In this document: positions 53,346-62,553 of the stretch, piece after piece | How the letters are laid out: each line of letters opens with the position of its first letter | Position numbering within the stretch: the stretch's first letter is position 1 | Assembly (NCBI RefSeq): GCF_900111605.1 | Contig: NZ_FOIA01000020.1 | Coordinates: forward strand, 1-64,000 | Length of the DNA stretch: 64,000 bases | Reading direction: 5' to 3' | Origin: Nitrosomonas marina | GTDB taxonomy: Bacteria; Pseudomonadota; Gammaproteobacteria; Burkholderiales; Nitrosomonadaceae | The notes under the pieces: model-generated | Told to the model about the DNA's origin: nothing | The model's input: the letters and a program-made list of their open reading frames with translations, nothing else | Database searches by the model: none | Position numbers and translations under genes: made by a program

Positions 53346-53742
53346 AAAAGATCGTCCTTCTTAAAACCTGAATCCTGTATACAAGTTGATAGTAGAAATT
53401 TTAATAACAAAAAAATTGATTGCCCAGATACCAGCTGGTTCTTGAAACATGAATTACAGCTCAAACATGGCAATTCAAATTATACAAATCCAGTTGTCAA
53501 CAAGTATTCTTTTTAATCTTTAATACCTGTAAGCGTATTTAATAATTAAACCACATTCCTTCTGTCAAACTGATTGACATTTAACATGCAACATCTTAAC
53601 ACTTTAATGACAGCGACTGTCAAAATTTGTCACATGAATTTAACCTATTCTAAATCCTATCCATGGAAAAAGCGAACCTATAATTTAACCGAGCCACTAA
53701 CAATTCAATCTGCAAAACAGGATCATAAAGCACTGACAAATA
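53346..53742. promoter_or_regulatory. Desaturase 5' region with palindromic TGTCA motifs
   Basis: Between the desaturase start and the end of rluE. It holds TGTCAA-ACTGA-TTGACA at 53563-53579, TGACAGCGACTGTCA at 53608-53622 and AGTTGTCAACAAG near 53492-53504. Paired TGTCA/TGACA sites are what a dimeric repressor would bind. A frame at 53574-53885 overlaps rluE and is not a gene. Confidence 0.35.
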
Positions 53743-54288
53743 TTAAATATGGCATAAACGCCAACTGCCGGTTGCCAGATCATCCAACGAATAATCGCCG
53801 ATCGCAAACCGAATCAATCTCAATGTCGGATGTCCAACTGCAGCAGTCATTCGCCGTACCTGACGGTTTTTTCCTTCGTGTATAATAAGTTTTATCCAGG
53901 CCGTAGGAATATGTTTGCGAAAACGTACTGACGGTGTTCTTGGCCACAGATTTTCTGGCACACTCATCAGTTCAGCCTTAGCCGGTTGCGTTTGATAATC
54001 CTTAATCATCACCCCTCGACGCAGTTGCTGTAGAGCTCTCTTGCTCGGTATACCTTCCACCTGGGCCCAATAAGTTTTGGGCAGCTTGTATTTCGGGTGG
54101 CTAATCCGGTTTTGCAGACTCCCATCGTCAGTTAATAACAGCAAGCCTTCACTGTCAGCGTCCAGACGACCAGCTGCATAAAAACCCGGCAGAGATATAT
54201 AATCTTTAAGCGAACAGTGGCCAGAAACCGCAGTAAACTGACAAACTACCCCATAAGGTTTGTTAAACAATATCAATCGTGACATCAA
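53743..54288 (-). CDS. rluE: Ribosomal large subunit pseudouridine synthase RluE
   Basis: RsuA-family enzyme that forms a pseudouridine in 23S rRNA. Motifs: LILFNKPYGVVCQF, the catalytic AAGRLDADSEGLLLLT (Asp), HPKYKLPKTYWAQVEG, and GKNRQVRRMTAAVGHPTLRLIR. The 181-residue length without an S4 domain matches RluE. It is followed by the desaturase promoter region. Confidence 0.93.
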   Translation of the reverse strand: MMSRLILFNKPYGVVCQFTAVSGHCSLKDYISLPGFYAAGRLDADSEGLLLLTDDGSLQNRISHPKYKLPKTYWAQVEGIPSKRALQQLRRGVMIKDYQTQPAKAELMSVPENLWPRTPSVRFRKHIPTAWIKLIIHEGKNRQVRRMTAAVGHPTLRLIRFAIGDYSLDDLATGSWRLCHI

Positions 54289-54420
54289 ATTGACTACTGA
54301 ATCTCATCAGCAGTATCAGCAAGCAAAAAGCCCTTAACATACTCAGACACCTGGCTGTGAGCAGATCTGATGAAAGTGCATCTCTACCACAAGTCCAATT
54401 AACAGTAACCAACAAAAAAA

Positions 54421-54621
54421 TTAGACTCTCACCTGACCCCAGCGTTCACACAAAAAATCTAAATCATCACACAATGCGATCATTGTTCTTTTAAGTTCTC
54501 GAAAAAAGGCTGAAAAGACACGAAAGCAATAGCGAATTTCATTAATAACCCACACTGCCACCTTTATTACCTGCTTCGTGCCCTTATCGGTCAATTGCCC
54601 CATCAGATTATAAACAAACAC
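54421..54621 (-). CDS. Doubtful small ORF after yggU
   Basis: A 66-codon frame that begins at the base after the yggU stop. It contains MGQLTDKGTKQVIKVAVWVINEIRYCF and hydrophobic segments, but has no ribosome binding site and no family I recognise. It may be a chance frame. Confidence 0.25.
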   Translation of the reverse strand: MFVYNLMGQLTDKGTKQVIKVAVWVINEIRYCFRVFSAFFRELKRTMIALCDDLDFLCERWGQVRV

Positions 54622-54918
54622 TTACTGTTGTTGAGCCTGAAGCGCCATATCTGGTGAATACCTGGGCTCCAAAATCAGCACAACCTTTCGCCTGGATGTC
54701 GCCCCATGCTTTAGCACGACCTGATTTCGCGGCACACCGAAACATTTTGCAAGGTATTTCATCAGTGCAGCATTTGCTTTTCCTTCAGTCGGTGCGGCCG
54801 CTATCTTTATTTTTAATGCATCGCCGTGCAACCCTGAAACCTCGGTCCGTTTCGCTCCAGGCTGTATATACAAAGTTAAAGTACAATATTGTTTGCTTTC
54901 ATACTGATACCAGGCCAT
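54622..54918 (-). CDS. yggU: DUF167 / YggU-family protein
   Basis: A small alpha/beta protein of about 98 residues of unknown biochemical role. The signature is LYIQPGAKRTEVSGLHGDALKIKIAAAPTEGKANAALMKYLAK with VVLKHGATSRRK. The start is at 54918 or 54927 (three codons longer); neither has a clear ribosome binding site. It follows yggT and proC, an order conserved in many proteobacteria. Confidence 0.9.
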   Translation of the reverse strand: MAWYQYESKQYCTLTLYIQPGAKRTEVSGLHGDALKIKIAAAPTEGKANAALMKYLAKCFGVPRNQVVLKHGATSRRKVVLILEPRYSPDMALQAQQQ

Positions 54919-54968
54919 AAAAGTCATTAATCACAATATTAGTCTGACCATGATGAACTGACAGCGTT

Positions 54969-55547
54969 TTAATCAAGTATTGTCCTGATTTCCATATGAA
55001 CGCCGGCCACGACCATCAGCAACAATTGGATAACAATCAGTACAAATAATGGCGAAAGATCCACATTGGCAATTGGCGGAATACGACGTCGAAAGACTGA
55101 TAAAAATGGTTGCGTGAATGTATTAAGCAAAGGTGCAATCGGACTATAGGGGTTGACCCATGAAATAATGGCCTGGGCTATTATCATGAACAACACAATG
55201 TAGAGTGTCATCTTGATAATTTCAACCATTCCCAGCAAACCCATTACGGTTCCCGCAGAAATCATATTTGAACCGAAATCAAATCCCTGATACAGATACA
55301 CGGTTGAGACAATAATGCATTCTAACAACCATGCCAGAACCAGTGTAGACAAGTCCAGTCCTTTCCAGCCGGGTATGATACGACGTGCAGGCCGTACAAT
55401 AAAATCTGTTACTGCGATCAAAAACTGCACAATATTGTTGTAATATGGAACCCGTAACAACTGAAAATAAAAACGAAGCAATAACGCCAGGGAAAAAAGA
55501 CCTAAAATCGTATCTATCAGGAAAATCATAATCTGGTTAGTCATCAT
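54969..55547 (-). CDS. yggT: YggT-family membrane protein
   Basis: A polytopic membrane protein of about 192 residues, with two repeats of the YggT domain: LLRFYFQLLRVPYYNNIVQF near the start, and QAIISWVNPYSPIAPLLN with RRRIPPIANVDLSPLFVLIV near the end. The function is not settled. AGGG lies 5 nt before the ATG pair. It sits between proC and yggU. Confidence 0.92.
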   Translation of the reverse strand: MMTNQIMIFLIDTILGLFSLALLLRFYFQLLRVPYYNNIVQFLIAVTDFIVRPARRIIPGWKGLDLSTLVLAWLLECIIVSTVYLYQGFDFGSNMISAGTVMGLLGMVEIIKMTLYIVLFMIIAQAIISWVNPYSPIAPLLNTFTQPFLSVFRRRIPPIANVDLSPLFVLIVIQLLLMVVAGVHMEIRTILD

Positions 55548-55612
55548 TCGTTCCCTTTAATTGTTATTTGCGGTTGCATACATACTGCTCTTAATATCTA
55601 CCTAATATCAGG

Positions 55613-56443
55613 CTATTGTTGACCGAATTCATCGCTCATCTCGCGTGAACGTGTATTGGCAGCAAAAACTGCAGCAATAATTCTGTTTTGTAGATCGTCT
55701 GCATCCATTGTTGCAATTGCCTGTTCCGTGGTCCCACCTTTCGATGTAACTCGTGCCCGCAATGCAGCCACATCATCATTTCCTGCGTTTGCAAGTTTGA
55801 TTGCTCCCTGAAATGTCAACAATGAAAGCTCTCGTGCTTCTTCCCTACTTAAACCTAATTTTATCCCTGCTGCCTGTATGGATTCAATAAAATAAAACAC
55901 ATATGCTGGTCCGCTACCGGAAATCGCCGTGATGGTATGCAACATGTCCTCGTCATCCACCCATAACGTCGTTCCAACTGACTTCATGATAGACTCGGCA
56001 GTGCGTTTGTCCTGATCATTGACTTCTGGCGCTGCATAGAGCCCGGTTACACCGGCTCCGACAAGAGAAGGTGTATTGGGCATGGCGCGCACAACCCGCT
56101 GATAACCACCCAGCCATCTTATTAAATCCGAACTGCGAATACCCGCCGCTATTGATATCACCAATTGCCCACCCAGCAATCCTTTCATACGTTGAGCCAA
56201 CTCCTGCAACTGCTGTGGTTTAACCGCAAGCATAATTACATGAGAATCACTGTTCTGCGTATCTGATGAAAGACCATCGGTCATATCTGCTAAAGCTGTA
56301 ATGCCAAACGTAGCTTGTATTCTGGCACGAGCTTCTTCATTAATTTCAATCACACCGATCTGTTCAGTGGAAAAATCTTGCTTCAACAACCCGCTAATCA
56401 AGGCGGATGCCATATTACCACCACCAACAAATGTTATTTTCAT
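55613..56443 (-). CDS. proC: Pyrroline-5-carboxylate reductase
   Basis: Reduces pyrroline-5-carboxylate to proline with NAD(P)H. Rossmann motif at the start (ITFVGGGNMASALISGLL), MLAVKPQQL, VRAMPNTPSLVGAG, ALTG-type ITAISGSGPAYVFYFIES and the closing TSKGGTTEQAIATM. It has 276 residues, the usual length. It is followed by yggT and yggU on the same strand. Confidence 0.97.
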   Translation of the reverse strand: MKITFVGGGNMASALISGLLKQDFSTEQIGVIEINEEARARIQATFGITALADMTDGLSSDTQNSDSHVIMLAVKPQQLQELAQRMKGLLGGQLVISIAAGIRSSDLIRWLGGYQRVVRAMPNTPSLVGAGVTGLYAAPEVNDQDKRTAESIMKSVGTTLWVDDEDMLHTITAISGSGPAYVFYFIESIQAAGIKLGLSREEARELSLLTFQGAIKLANAGNDDVAALRARVTSKGGTTEQAIATMDADDLQNRIIAAVFAANTRSREMSDEFGQQ

Positions 56444-56514
56444 TATCCGTTTTCGTAAAAGTTAAAAAGAGTTGTACGTTTGATCTTTTTAAAACAGCGG
56501 TAGAATACGTTCTA

Positions 56515-57390
56515 CTACTTTTGACAAACCGGGCAGTAAAAACTGGATCGTTGTACCTGCTTAATCTGCTTTATCTGCTTGCCACAGTGCCTGCAAGGCA
56601 TTCCCGCACGACCATATACCCAATATTGCTGCTGAAAATAACCCGGATTGCCATCGCTGTTGACAAAATCGCGCAAACTGCTGCCGCCAGCGTCTATCGC
56701 ATTTTGCAATACGGATTTTACATTTTGCACAAGTTTCTCATAACGTGAAAGCCCTATCCTGCCAGCGGCTGTACGCGGACTTACCTTCGCATGAAATAGC
56801 GCCTCATTAGCATAGATGTTACCCACGCCAACAACCACCTGATTATTCATTAAAAATGTTTTAATAGGTATTTTACGACCCCGCGATAATTGGTACAGAT
56901 ATACTGCGCTGAAATGGCTACTGAACGGTTCGGGCCCCAGATGACTGAATAAAGTATGTCGATCAACACAACCTGGATGCCACAAAATAGCACCAAATCG
57001 ACGCGGATCTTTGAACCGCAGGACACTGCCGTCTACCAGAATCAAATCAAAATGATCATGTTTGCCCGGAGGATATCCGGATTCCACACTTTCAATTTTC
57101 GCCGATGCTTCTGTTACTTCTTTTAGCGGTTGATTATCGGTTTGCAGCATTCTCAAACTGCCAGACATGCCCAGATGAATAATCAAAGTACCCTTGTCAA
57201 AATTAAGCAAAAGATATTTCGCTCGTCTTGTTACTGAAACCACCTTCCGGTCCTGCAGTTGAAACGGCAATTCCCTGGGAATCGGCCAGCGCAGCTTTGG
57301 CTGCCGGATAATGACTTGTGAAATACGCCGTCCCTCGAGATACGGCGCTATACCCATACGCGTAACTTCAACTTCAGGTAATTCTGGCAT
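56515..57390 (-). CDS. mutM: Formamidopyrimidine-DNA glycosylase
   Basis: Removes 8-oxoguanine and formamidopyrimidines from DNA. The mature N-terminal Pro and Glu ([11 protein letters not shown]) form the active site, with Lys58 (RRAKYLL) and a C-terminal zinc finger (CRHCGKQ...YCPVCQK). [17 protein letters not shown] and [10 protein letters not shown] are also family marks. The protein is 291 residues, about 20 longer than usual, because of an insertion at about residues 92-107. Together with mutY it makes two of the 8-oxoG repair genes in this window. Confidence 0.96.
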   Translation of the reverse strand: MPELPEVEVTRMGIAPYLEGRRISQVIIRQPKLRWPIPRELPFQLQDRKVVSVTRRAKYLLLNFDKGTLIIHLGMSGSLRMLQTDNQPLKEVTEASAKIESVESGYPPGKHDHFDLILVDGSVLRFKDPRRFGAILWHPGCVDRHTLFSHLGPEPFSSHFSAVYLYQLSRGRKIPIKTFLMNNQVVVGVGNIYANEALFHAKVSPRTAAGRIGLSRYEKLVQNVKSVLQNAIDAGGSSLRDFVNSDGNPGYFQQQYWVYGRAGMPCRHCGKQIKQIKQVQRSSFYCPVCQK

Positions 57391-57429
57391 GATAAATTGC
57401 CTGTTCCAGATTCCGCAATTTTTTCCGGA

Positions 57430-58281
57430 CTACTCTTGCCCGATACCAGCAGGATTAAGCAATTGCCGGCTTACTGAATCTGTAAACAAATAACCAATCT
57501 GTTCGTTTGCGCGGTAAAATACCACTCTGGAGGCATCATCAACTGCTGTGATGACAACGTTTCGTCCATCCTTAAAATCAATTTTTGCAACCACCTTGTC
57601 ATCAGCATTATGCTGCGGTTTGATCATCAATTCGATGGCCCGGCTATCGCGCCATAGTTGAACCCAGCGTTCGAGTGTATCACCATTCTGATTGATTGCT
57701 TTTTCGGGATCAATCTGCCAGGTACCGTTTTGATAGTTAACCGACATATCATTCAATTCAAACCTGACCGGCAGTTCATCATCCGACATCAGTGTTGAAT
57801 TAATCAATTCCAGCGGATTCAAAGGTATCCATATAGCGTAGCGTGGAGAAACCAGATACACATCGCCATTGATAGCCAGATACTGCTCATTCGTAACCGG
57901 TGCAAACCCACCAAAAGCAAAGTAATCGTCGTCAATATACAATTCGATTACAGGCTGGTCCAGATTGAAGCGCTCAACATCTTTTAACGGAAAGCGTTGC
58001 CGACTGTTTGCAGTCAAAACATTCAATAGCTTCTCAATAGCTGTGGCATCTGCCCGGGCAAATACCGGTGCCACCATATACCAACCATCCATCATTCGCT
58101 TGAGCTCGATTTCCTGTTCTTGCCGCACAATACGAATTGATTGTACAGATTCAGATGTTCGTACAGAAACCTGGAACGCTTCATCATTGTCGGATTGAAA
58201 TTGCGGTGTCAAATAGAGAAAAATTGCCAGTCCCACAATGGTCGCCAGCATAATCAAGTTAATCTGTGAATGATACGTCAT
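57430..58281 (-). CDS. DUF4340 protein of an ABC-2/GldG system
   Basis: A 283-residue protein with one N-terminal membrane helix (LIMLATIVGLAIFLYLTP). The rest is a beta-rich DUF4340-like extracytoplasmic part (SVRTSESVQSIRIVRQEQEIEL, NLDQPVIELYIDD). Members stand next to GldG-type genes; the exact role is unknown. It is fourth in a run ATPase-permease-GldG-DUF4340, 15 bp after the GldG-like gene. Confidence 0.85.
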   Translation of the reverse strand: MTYHSQINLIMLATIVGLAIFLYLTPQFQSDNDEAFQVSVRTSESVQSIRIVRQEQEIELKRMMDGWYMVAPVFARADATAIEKLLNVLTANSRQRFPLKDVERFNLDQPVIELYIDDDYFAFGGFAPVTNEQYLAINGDVYLVSPRYAIWIPLNPLELINSTLMSDDELPVRFELNDMSVNYQNGTWQIDPEKAINQNGDTLERWVQLWRDSRAIELMIKPQHNADDKVVAKIDFKDGRNVVITAVDDASRVVFYRANEQIGYLFTDSVSRQLLNPAGIGQE

Positions 58282-58296
58282 AGTATTTGTTGACTG

Positions 58297-59652
58297 TTAC
58301 GTCATTTTTTTCCTGCGCCACCAGATGATGACGCCGCATAACAAAAAAACCAAGGGTAGAACAAGCAAAAAGAAAACCACAATCACAGTCAATTCGATGT
58401 CGGTCAACATCAGATGACTATCCAGCGTCGCGCGTGGTTGAATGGTGATCATTTCTTCATCGCCGGACAGCCAGTTGAAAAGATTAATCCCAAAATCCAG
58501 ATTATTTCCGTTACCCAGATACATGTTGGCCAGAAAATGACCACTGCCCACAACGATCACTCGTTGCTCCCGGTCATTGGCAAAACGCGATAGCGCAGCC
58601 GCGATCGTTACCGGACCTTTCGCGTCTTCCTGCGGATTGAACGTATAATCATCATCAGAACCATGTTTTACCCAGCCATTATGGGCTACATCGACAAGTG
58701 GAACAACGCGCCATTTTTCATTCTCAGCAAAATTGATCTGGCGCGCGAAAGGAAAAACTGTTATGTAATTAAATCCATGTGTGATCGCATGTTTTCCATA
58801 ACCGGTTCCCAGCGCAAACGTAGCGGGCGCCTTTAGCTGTTCAGCCTGCGGGTCGATAACCACACCCGGCGTCAAAATCAAATGCAGTTTTTCGGCCAAC
58901 GGTAATAGTCCCCGCAATGATTCGCGATCAATCAACCACAATAAATTTCCGCCGTTATCAATATATTCGAGCAGTTTATCTACCTCGCCAGGCAGCAAAT
59001 CAGTTTGCGGCGACGCAATCAGCAGCATATCGGCATCGGACGGAATATCAGGCGTCACCGTAAGATTCAGCGTCTCGCTGACAAACCCATTCACTTGCAG
59101 TTGCCGTCCAAATTCACCTAAGTCATAGTTGGCCATGCCGTCCAGACTGCGTTCCCCGTGACCAGTTAGCGCCAGAATGAGCTTTTCTTGCGGGCGCGAC
59201 AGTCTCAGAAGCGTCTGCGTGAATGCCTGTTCATTGATTGTTGTCAAACGCGCCTGCTTGTTCTGATATTCAATGACCAGTTCTCCATTGACTTGCACAC
59301 CAGCTTCTCTGGCTAAATCCGGCTGTTCAGCGGGGTCTATAAACGTCAACGAAATATCTGGTTTGATACGCTGATATAGCTGTACAAAGTTATGAATAAT
59401 TTCCCGCACATCGCCAAATTCCACATGCTGCTCTGTAACGTATGCGGTCATATGCACTGGCGATGTCATTTTATCAAGAATCCCGATGCTGGTCTGGCTC
59501 AATGTATTGCGACCATTCTGGCTGACATCCCACTGCGAACGTATTTCCGATGCAAGAAAACCAAGCAGACTAAACAACAGCAGCAGCAGAAACACAAAAA
59601 CGCCGTGCTGTATTTTTAATTGAAAACGGAAGGATTTATTTGTGCGCATCAA
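58297..59652 (-). CDS. GldG-like ABC transport system auxiliary protein
   Basis: A 451-residue membrane protein with one N-terminal helix (VFVFLLLLLFSLLGFLASEI) and one C-terminal helix (VIVVFFLLVLPLVFLLCGVII). The large extracytoplasmic middle is of the GldG/IFT52-like type (ALTGHGERSLDGMANYDLGEFGRQL, NGGNLLWLIDRES). Its relatives in Bacteroidetes help gliding, but in proteobacteria the system's cargo is unknown. It lies between the ABC-2 permease and the DUF4340 gene. Confidence 0.88.
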   Translation of the reverse strand: MMRTNKSFRFQLKIQHGVFVFLLLLLFSLLGFLASEIRSQWDVSQNGRNTLSQTSIGILDKMTSPVHMTAYVTEQHVEFGDVREIIHNFVQLYQRIKPDISLTFIDPAEQPDLAREAGVQVNGELVIEYQNKQARLTTINEQAFTQTLLRLSRPQEKLILALTGHGERSLDGMANYDLGEFGRQLQVNGFVSETLNLTVTPDIPSDADMLLIASPQTDLLPGEVDKLLEYIDNGGNLLWLIDRESLRGLLPLAEKLHLILTPGVVIDPQAEQLKAPATFALGTGYGKHAITHGFNYITVFPFARQINFAENEKWRVVPLVDVAHNGWVKHGSDDDYTFNPQEDAKGPVTIAAALSRFANDREQRVIVVGSGHFLANMYLGNGNNLDFGINLFNWLSGDEEMITIQPRATLDSHLMLTDIELTVIVVFFLLVLPLVFLLCGVIIWWRRKKMT

Positions 59653-59709
59653 TGTAGCAAATCAAAATGGCTATCGTGGCGATTATTTGTTTGTGTATCA
59701 GGTATCCCA

Positions 59710-60453
59710 TTATCCATGCAGTCGCTCACCATCCAGGCGTCGAATGGTCAACACCAGGAAAAACGCGGTAAATAATGCACAATACACCAGACTGTAAGTA
59801 TCCACCAACCCATTATTAAACAGTTCAAATTGCTTGAAAATCGAAAAATAGTAGATCCAGCCTTCATGATCGCTGATAACGAGATCTACCATCCAGAAAC
59901 CCAGCATTACAGCCAGCATGCCGATAGCGGCAACTACTGGTTGTATGGTCAGGCTGGAAATATAGAGCCCCAGCGCGACAAAACAGCAAATTAACAAAAA
60001 CAGCCCAAATGCTCCACTGATTAGCAAACCCAAATCTAATGTGCCGCCTGCAAGCAGCGTAAGAAACATCGATACAATCAAGCTGACAACACCCAGAAAA
60101 AAAACAGTAAGTCCAAGAAATTTTCCTAAAACGATTTCAGTGATTGACACAGGTGCTGAAAGCAACAATGTGAGTGTATTATTTTTTCGTTCTTCTGCGA
60201 ACTGCCGCATCGTCAATAAAGGCACCATCAATAACAGTACAACTGCAGATAACGCAAAAACAGGTGTGACGATTATCTCAGTAAAGCCCGGTGGATTGGC
60301 AATTTGCATTAACTGGGGCTGCAGCTGCAAAAAAGCATCCAAACGCCCCAGAAAAAACCAGGCAAACAGTAATTGCACCGATGTCAGCAACAGCCAGGCC
60401 AACGGTGAACAAAACATCATATACAACTCTTTACGCGCTATAGTAAAAATCAT
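59710..60453 (-). CDS. ABC-2 type transporter permease
   Basis: A 247-residue membrane protein with six helices. It begins with IARKELYMMFCSPLAWL and contains LMVPLLTMRQFAEERKNNTLTLLLSAPVSITEIVLGKFLG, the cytoplasmic block typical of GldF/NosY-like ABC-2 permeases. It lies 12 bp after the ATPase gene, so it is the membrane partner of that ATPase. Confidence 0.93.
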   Translation of the reverse strand: MIFTIARKELYMMFCSPLAWLLLTSVQLLFAWFFLGRLDAFLQLQPQLMQIANPPGFTEIIVTPVFALSAVVLLLMVPLLTMRQFAEERKNNTLTLLLSAPVSITEIVLGKFLGLTVFFLGVVSLIVSMFLTLLAGGTLDLGLLISGAFGLFLLICCFVALGLYISSLTIQPVVAAIGMLAVMLGFWMVDLVISDHEGWIYYFSIFKQFELFNNGLVDTYSLVYCALFTAFFLVLTIRRLDGERLHG

Positions 60454-60465
60454 ACCGTTATGGAT

Positions 60466-61215
60466 TCAGTGGGTTGTTGTTAGCGTATTTTGTGTCAACC
60501 GGGTAAATTCAGCTTCCAGATCAGCGCCTTTTTGTTTGAAATCTGCCAACATTTCATTCAGGACCATGCGTCCCTCGTGCATGATTTGCACCCGGTCGCA
60601 AACACTTTCAACTTCAGACAATATGTGCGTTGAAAGAATCACGCTGCGCGATTCACCAAGATCCCGGATTAATGTACGCATTTCTCGCATTTGATTAGGA
60701 TCGAGTCCAACCGTCGGCTCGTCAAGAATAATGATGTCCGGCTCGTGGATAATCGCCTGCGCGATACCCACTCGTTGCTGCAATCCTTTTGACAGATTAC
60801 CTATCAAATATCTACTACGGTCAGCCAGACCACAACGTTTTTTGGCCTCTTCAACCGCCTGCGCAACCCACTGTTTTTCTATACGATGAAGACGTGCGGC
60901 AAAACGCAGATATTCATTCACTGTCATATCAGAATACAATGGTGGCATCTCGGGCAAATACCCAATATGCGCCTTGGCTTTTTGAGGCTCATCCAGCAAA
61001 TCAACACCACAAACCTCAATACTGCCACTGCTTGGAGCAAGGTTGCCAGTAATCATCCGCAACGTCGTAGTTTTGCCGGCTCCATTTGGCCCCAGCAGCC
61101 CAAGCACCTCACCTTTTCTGAGCTGTAACGTTAAATCCCGAACGACTGCCCGCTCACCGTAGAACCGTTGAATATGTTGCGCCGAAAGTGTCAGGTACTC
61201 GCGTTCATCTGCCAT
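60466..61215 (-). CDS. ABC transporter ATPase (GldA/NosF-like)
   Basis: ATP-binding subunit of about 249 residues. Walker A GPNGAGKTTTLRM, Q-loop near GYLPEMPPLYSDM, signature NLSKGLQQRVG, Walker B IIILDEPTVGLDP and the H-loop ILSTHIL are all intact. The start at 61215 (MADEREY) is placed 9 nt after GGAG; in-frame ATGs at 61221 and 61251 are less well placed. It leads the four-gene ABC run, followed by mutM and proC. Confidence 0.95.
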   Translation of the reverse strand: MADEREYLTLSAQHIQRFYGERAVVRDLTLQLRKGEVLGLLGPNGAGKTTTLRMITGNLAPSSGSIEVCGVDLLDEPQKAKAHIGYLPEMPPLYSDMTVNEYLRFAARLHRIEKQWVAQAVEEAKKRCGLADRSRYLIGNLSKGLQQRVGIAQAIIHEPDIIILDEPTVGLDPNQMREMRTLIRDLGESRSVILSTHILSEVESVCDRVQIMHEGRMVLNEMLADFKQKGADLEAEFTRLTQNTLTTTH

Positions 61216-61251
61216 TGGCATACTCTCCCAAAGTAATACAGTAAATGGCAA

Positions 61252-61791
61252 TCAAACAAACCGGTTTGCAATTGAATGATTGAATAATTGGTTTTCGTTG
61301 AAATTGATATGCTGAATGTTACGATACGTTTTCTTTTTTTTCTATTCTAATTCTATAGTAAAAATCCATGATTTAATCGATAAACGCATAACAAACCTGT
61401 AGACTATTATTGCTAAAATACCGAATATTTACTCAAGCTGTCACGACTATCCCACAACCGCTGACTGTCTCTTGATTTCCGACTTTATTGCAATATACCT
61501 GCGACTAAACATAGTACTGTATGATTATTACGACACAATAGTACGACACCAGCATGGGAACTGCTTTGCACGTGCACTATATCAATTAAACAATCTTATT
61601 AAATTTCAATGCGCTAACTTTGTTGTTGCGGAAAAGCAACACCCGTATTTGACAAGTATCTGTATATAAATTCATAATCCCGTCAGCACATCATACGTGA
61701 AACGAAAACAATGGTGGGACGGCCTTTTGTTATTGGAGGCACCAGTAACAAATAATTAAATCTGAAGTTTTCACTTAAAAGGGATAACAGC
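61252..61791. other. Divergent intergenic region, no gene supported
   Basis: 540 bp of AT-rich DNA between the ABC operon and the OmpA-domain gene. The 65-codon frame at 61472-61669 has no ribosome binding site or family. Promoters for both sides are expected; none is clear. Confidence 0.45.
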
Positions 61792-62472
61792 ATGAATAAA
61801 TTGTCAGCCAAGAAAAAACTGATCGGAATGGTTTTATTACCAGCGTTCTTCACCGGCACAGTCGCAGCGCAGGCAGATCCGATTGATCGATATGAAAGCG
61901 AAACCGAAAAAGCCGTAGGTTATGCGGTTGAAGATGAAAATGGCGTAGTATGGCGCAGTTCAACAGACCTGGGCAACCACTGCTGGCGCACGGGATACTG
62001 GGATGAATCCTTGGCTGTTGTAGAAGGTTGCGATGGTTATGAAAAGGTAGCTGAAGCAGCACCGGAGCCAGAGCCTGCTCCTGCACCGGTAGCACCACCT
62101 GAAAAACTGACTTTTTCAGCTGATGCATTATTCGATTTTGACAGTGCCGTCCTGAAACCAAACGGAAAAGTCGCACTGGATGAATTTGTCCGCGGTCTCG
62201 AAGGTATTAATTATGACGTAATTGTTGCAGTCGGACATGCTGACAGAATCGGCAATCCGGACTACAACCAGAAACTGTCAGTACGCCGCGCAGAGTCTGT
62301 TAAGTCCTATCTGGTGTCGAAAGGCATACCTGACAACCGCGTCTTTACCGATGGCAAGGGTGAAACGCAGCCTGTTACCGGCACTACCTGCGATGGCAAG
62401 GCAGGCGCTGCACTCAAAGAATGCCTGAGACCGGATCGTCGTGTTGAAGTCGAAGTTGCCGGCACACGATAA
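61792..62472 (+). CDS. OmpA-domain outer-membrane/periplasmic protein
   Basis: A 226-residue exported protein with a signal peptide (LIGMVLLPAFFTGTVAAQA). A short middle part is rich in Glu and Trp (VVWRSSTDLGNHCWRTGYWD), with a Pro/Ala-rich linker (PEPEPAPAPVAPP). The C-terminal domain is OmpA-type peptidoglycan-binding (DFDSAVLKPNGKVALDEF, VGHADRIGNPDYNQKLSVRRA). There is no eight-strand beta-barrel, so it is not classical OmpA. It is followed by a strong terminator. Confidence 0.92.
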   Translation: MNKLSAKKKLIGMVLLPAFFTGTVAAQADPIDRYESETEKAVGYAVEDENGVVWRSSTDLGNHCWRTGYWDESLAVVEGCDGYEKVAEAAPEPEPAPAPVAPPEKLTFSADALFDFDSAVLKPNGKVALDEFVRGLEGINYDVIVAVGHADRIGNPDYNQKLSVRRAESVKSYLVSKGIPDNRVFTDGKGETQPVTGTTCDGKAGAALKECLRPDRRVEVEVAGTR

Positions 62473-62507
62473 CCACATGGCCTGAACAAGGCACTCCAAT
62501 AACTGGA

Positions 62508-62534
62508 ATAAAAAAGCCCTGCATAAAATCAGGG
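62508..62534 (+). terminator. Rho-independent terminator after the OmpA-domain gene
   Basis: A-rich run, GCCCT, a 10-nt loop, AGGGC and six T. It begins 36 bp after the stop and ends about 20 bp before the next ATG (62554), so the deaminase gene must start from its own promoter or rely on read-through. Confidence 0.85.
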
Positions 62535-62553
62535 CTTTTTTATAGCCGACTTA

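Noticed and set aside
53574..53885. A 103-codon plus-strand frame
   Set aside because: Its second half is antisense to rluE and its first half has no family or ribosome binding site.
61472..61669. A 65-codon frame in the gap before the OmpA-domain gene
   Set aside because: It has no ribosome binding site, an unusual composition and no recognisable domain.
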